From Desulfosarcina ovata subsp. ovata (GTDB lineage Bacteria; Desulfobacterota; Desulfobacteria; Desulfobacterales; Desulfosarcinaceae): a stretch of DNA of 64,000 nt. The position numbers and the translations under genes were made by a program. The notes under the pieces are model-generated. The model worked only from the letters and a program-made list of their open reading frames with translations. It was not told the DNA's origin and ran no database searches. Location of the stretch: the NCBI RefSeq assembly GCF_009689005.1, contig NZ_AP021879.1:744001-808000 (forward strand). Direction: 5' to 3'. Below are positions 62,076 to 64,000 of this stretch, one piece after another; position 1 is the first letter of the stretch; each line of letters begins with the position of its first letter.

Positions 62076-63728
62076 ATGCATCCAATCGTCATCACCATGC
62101 TGGCCTTGTTGATCGCCGTTTATGCATCGGCAGCCGAATACGATGAGGGCTATTCCGCCGGAACGTCTTCAGCCCGATCCATTTTGTCGGAAATCGGCGG
62201 TGCCGACCGGATCAACAGCCGCATTCAGGTTCCCATGACATCGGACACCGGCTCGTTGACCACCTTCCAATCCACATATGCGGACCCGGATGACCCGGGA
62301 CCGCGGGATTTTAAAGCGCAGCTGACAGAGACATCATCCGATGCGTTTCTCGAGGTCCTGATCCAGCCGGGACCGGCCGGCGATATCGGAACCTTGACCG
62401 TCAGACAGGATACGGATTTTGACGATGCCATGGATGCATCCTACACGTCCCCGGTTATTGCGTCCGGCGTTTGTGCCAACGGCATTATATCCTGCTCTCC
62501 CGGCACCTGGTACAACTGCCGATTTTATCGGTGGCAGGCCAACCCGGATTCATCCGTCTATTTGAGTGAAGTCGATGGCATCGCCGATCTGGCCGGCTGC
62601 TATTGTGTCAACGCCGGCTGCGGCGGTGATCTGGTGTGGGCCAATGCGGCCAATATGCTCAAAGACCTCGGCGGCGGCATTGTCGGCACCATCCAAAAAA
62701 GCAATCCGGACGTTGTGGTTACAAAGGTATCCTCCGATGCGGAATCGATCAGGTACTACGGCCAACGCGCATCCGACGCCGGCATCAATCAGGGCAGTGC
62801 ACAAATCTATTTTTCCGGCTCGCAACACCCCGAGCAATATTACGACCCGCAAGGCGGAGCGCTGCCCGTCACCGAACAGGTCCTGGCTCAACAGGCCGAT
62901 CCATCGAGCCCCTACAGCCAGCTCGGCAGGGCCTATGACGCACGGTTGAATCCCAGGCAGGAAAAAACCTGCAGTATCTTGCATGCGGTATCGATTGCAT
63001 CCCCCGAAACGTTGGTCCTTTCAACCCATGATACCTGCAGTGCGTTGGATCTGTCCGGTTGTGTCCTGGATCGGGAACAATTGTGCGACTACGAAAATAA
63101 AAATTGTGTGCTCACGGTAAAAGACGGCCATGCATCCGGGTTGTCCCCGATCTTCCCGCCGGTATATGTAACGGACAGCGATGCCGGGCTTTCCTTTGCT
63201 GCGACGGCAACCGGCAATGCCATCTCATACGAGACAGACGGCATGAACTTCCTGTTGGCCTCCGGCCCGGATCTGTGGTGGAGCATCCGGCGAGAATACC
63301 TTTGCGATACGGGTGTTGTATTTCCTACGGATGAGCCAATTGATGCCGCAAACGTTGTTTCCGGTTCGGTGGAAAAGACAGGCAACCTCATCTCCTATGA
63401 TGAGTATGATCCAGCAACCGGTGCGACAACGCCGCAAAGCGCCGGCCTGCCGGAAATCCCCTCCTATTCAGACTGTGAGATGGCCTGCAAGGTCCGAAAA
63501 CAATCCGCCAACACCCAGGCGGGTACCGATGCGAATACTTGGGACTATCAGAATTCGGTTGATAGCGTCCAGGTGGTTTATAAATCTTGCGGCGCAAACC
63601 AGGCATGCCCAATTGAATCAGGAGAAACCATTGTTCAGGATTGCACCTGCTTGAATGAGTTTCCAAATGCTGTATCTCATATGCAGGTGATGGAGGCTGC
63701 GGCAAATGATATGATTTGTGCGCCGTGA
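62076..63728 (+). CDS. SXT-type TraN N-terminal-half protein
   Basis: 550 residues with a signal peptide (VITMLALLIAVYASA). The middle matches the N-terminal part of long (SXT-like) TraN: LTVRQDTDFDDAM, ASGVCANGIISCSPGTW, CRFYRWQA, LAGCYCVNAGCG, LKDLGGGIVGTIQ, and IRYYGQRASDAG. About 22 cysteines. It lacks the CCFNSKLARI block, which is found in the 376-residue TraN at 56770. Together the two make about 926 residues, the size of an SXT-type TraN. It is probably an exported outer-membrane adhesin subunit. GGAACTCTTGAT precedes the ATG. Confidence 0.75.
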   Translation: MHPIVITMLALLIAVYASAAEYDEGYSAGTSSARSILSEIGGADRINSRIQVPMTSDTGSLTTFQSTYADPDDPGPRDFKAQLTETSSDAFLEVLIQPGPAGDIGTLTVRQDTDFDDAMDASYTSPVIASGVCANGIISCSPGTWYNCRFYRWQANPDSSVYLSEVDGIADLAGCYCVNAGCGGDLVWANAANMLKDLGGGIVGTIQKSNPDVVVTKVSSDAESIRYYGQRASDAGINQGSAQIYFSGSQHPEQYYDPQGGALPVTEQVLAQQADPSSPYSQLGRAYDARLNPRQEKTCSILHAVSIASPETLVLSTHDTCSALDLSGCVLDREQLCDYENKNCVLTVKDGHASGLSPIFPPVYVTDSDAGLSFAATATGNAISYETDGMNFLLASGPDLWWSIRREYLCDTGVVFPTDEPIDAANVVSGSVEKTGNLISYDEYDPATGATTPQSAGLPEIPSYSDCEMACKVRKQSANTQAGTDANTWDYQNSVDSVQVVYKSCGANQACPIESGETIVQDCTCLNEFPNAVSHMQVMEAAANDMICAP

Positions 63729-64000
63729 CATTTTTTGAATTCAATATTAGTCATTATAATCATAATGTTATAAGTCGAGTTATCGCGACAGAGATATAGC
63801 AGGTACATGAAAATCCAGAGGGAGCGAAAAATAGCAGCTTTCCAGATCTATTCTTTACAATTCCTGAAAATGGACTATGCACAATATGTAGTAGGTGCCT
63901 TCTGGTCCAAAATTTGGATGTAGCTGAAAAACCAGTGTCTCACGGTTTAATATCAATTAGCGTAAAGCTTATCGAAAAAAATAATTCCTTTATGGATAAT
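63729..64000. other. AT-rich non-coding end of window
   Basis: The last 272 bases are AT-rich and hold no convincing gene on either strand. A TATAAT (63755-63760) is present without a usable -35 box. No hairpin terminator was seen after the TraN-like gene. Confidence 0.4.

Overview
This window is a large piece of a conjugative element (an integrative and conjugative element or a plasmid). It carries an F-type (MPF-F, closest in style to SXT/R391) type IV secretion system, and a long anti-phage defence island sits between its two transfer-gene blocks. The host is probably a Gram-negative proteobacterium in the broad sense: there is an outer-membrane core complex, lipoprotein TraV and periplasmic Dsb-type proteins. 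The GC-rich transfer genes and the zinc-ribbon/Mu-type transposon would fit a Desulfobacterota (sulfate-reducer) host, but that is an impression, not a measurement. No rRNA, tRNA or CRISPR was recognised and neither element end is visible.

Layout. (1) 1-3179, minus strand: the 5' part of a PspF-like sigma-54 activator, an unrecognised protein, a 2H-phosphoesterase-like protein and a protein resembling the NusA S1 region. (2) 3317-17431, plus strand: a small unknown protein, an HD-domain protein fused in frame to a signal-anchor and OmpA domain, then traA-L-E-K-B-V-C-H-G with many overlapping starts. (3) 17460-45755, the defence island: a type I BREX operon (HTH, brxA, brxB, brxC, pglX, pglZ, brxL). 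A Septu-like ATPase/HNH pair is nested between brxC and pglX. A second PglX without its C-terminal half plus an AIPR protein and a tiny winged-helix ORF are nested between pglX and pglZ. Then, on the minus strand, come a frameshifted HEPN-type gene, an OLD-nuclease/UvrD-helicase pair (Gabija-like) and mcrB-mcrC. (4) About 45970-49930: a transposon with a Mu/TniA-type transposase, a TniB/ExeA-type ATPase and two zinc-ribbon proteins. (5) 50077-63728, plus strand: a ParM-like actin and a tandem ribbon-helix-helix partner (segregation), a DsbC-like protein, a lytic transglycosylase, a coupling protein whose membrane anchor appears to be a separate gene, a second HD-domain protein, then traN (C-terminal half), traW, traU, trbC, trbI, an S26 peptidase, thioredoxin-like traF, and a protein resembling the N-terminal half of SXT-type TraN.

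How it works together. TraA is the pilin; TraL/E/B/C/G build the inner-membrane and ATPase parts; TraK/V/B form the core channel; TraH/U/W/F/TrbC/N handle pilus assembly and mating-pair stabilisation; the TraD-like ATPase would feed DNA to the channel. No classical MobF or MobP relaxase is visible, so one of the two HD-domain paralogs (MobH-like logic) is the best candidate inside the window. The defence island protects the host and hence the element. The most unusual parts are the truncated-PglX/AIPR insertion in BREX, the mosaic full-length PglX, the HD-OmpA fusion, the split TraN and the single-chain double ribbon-helix-helix protein beside ParM.
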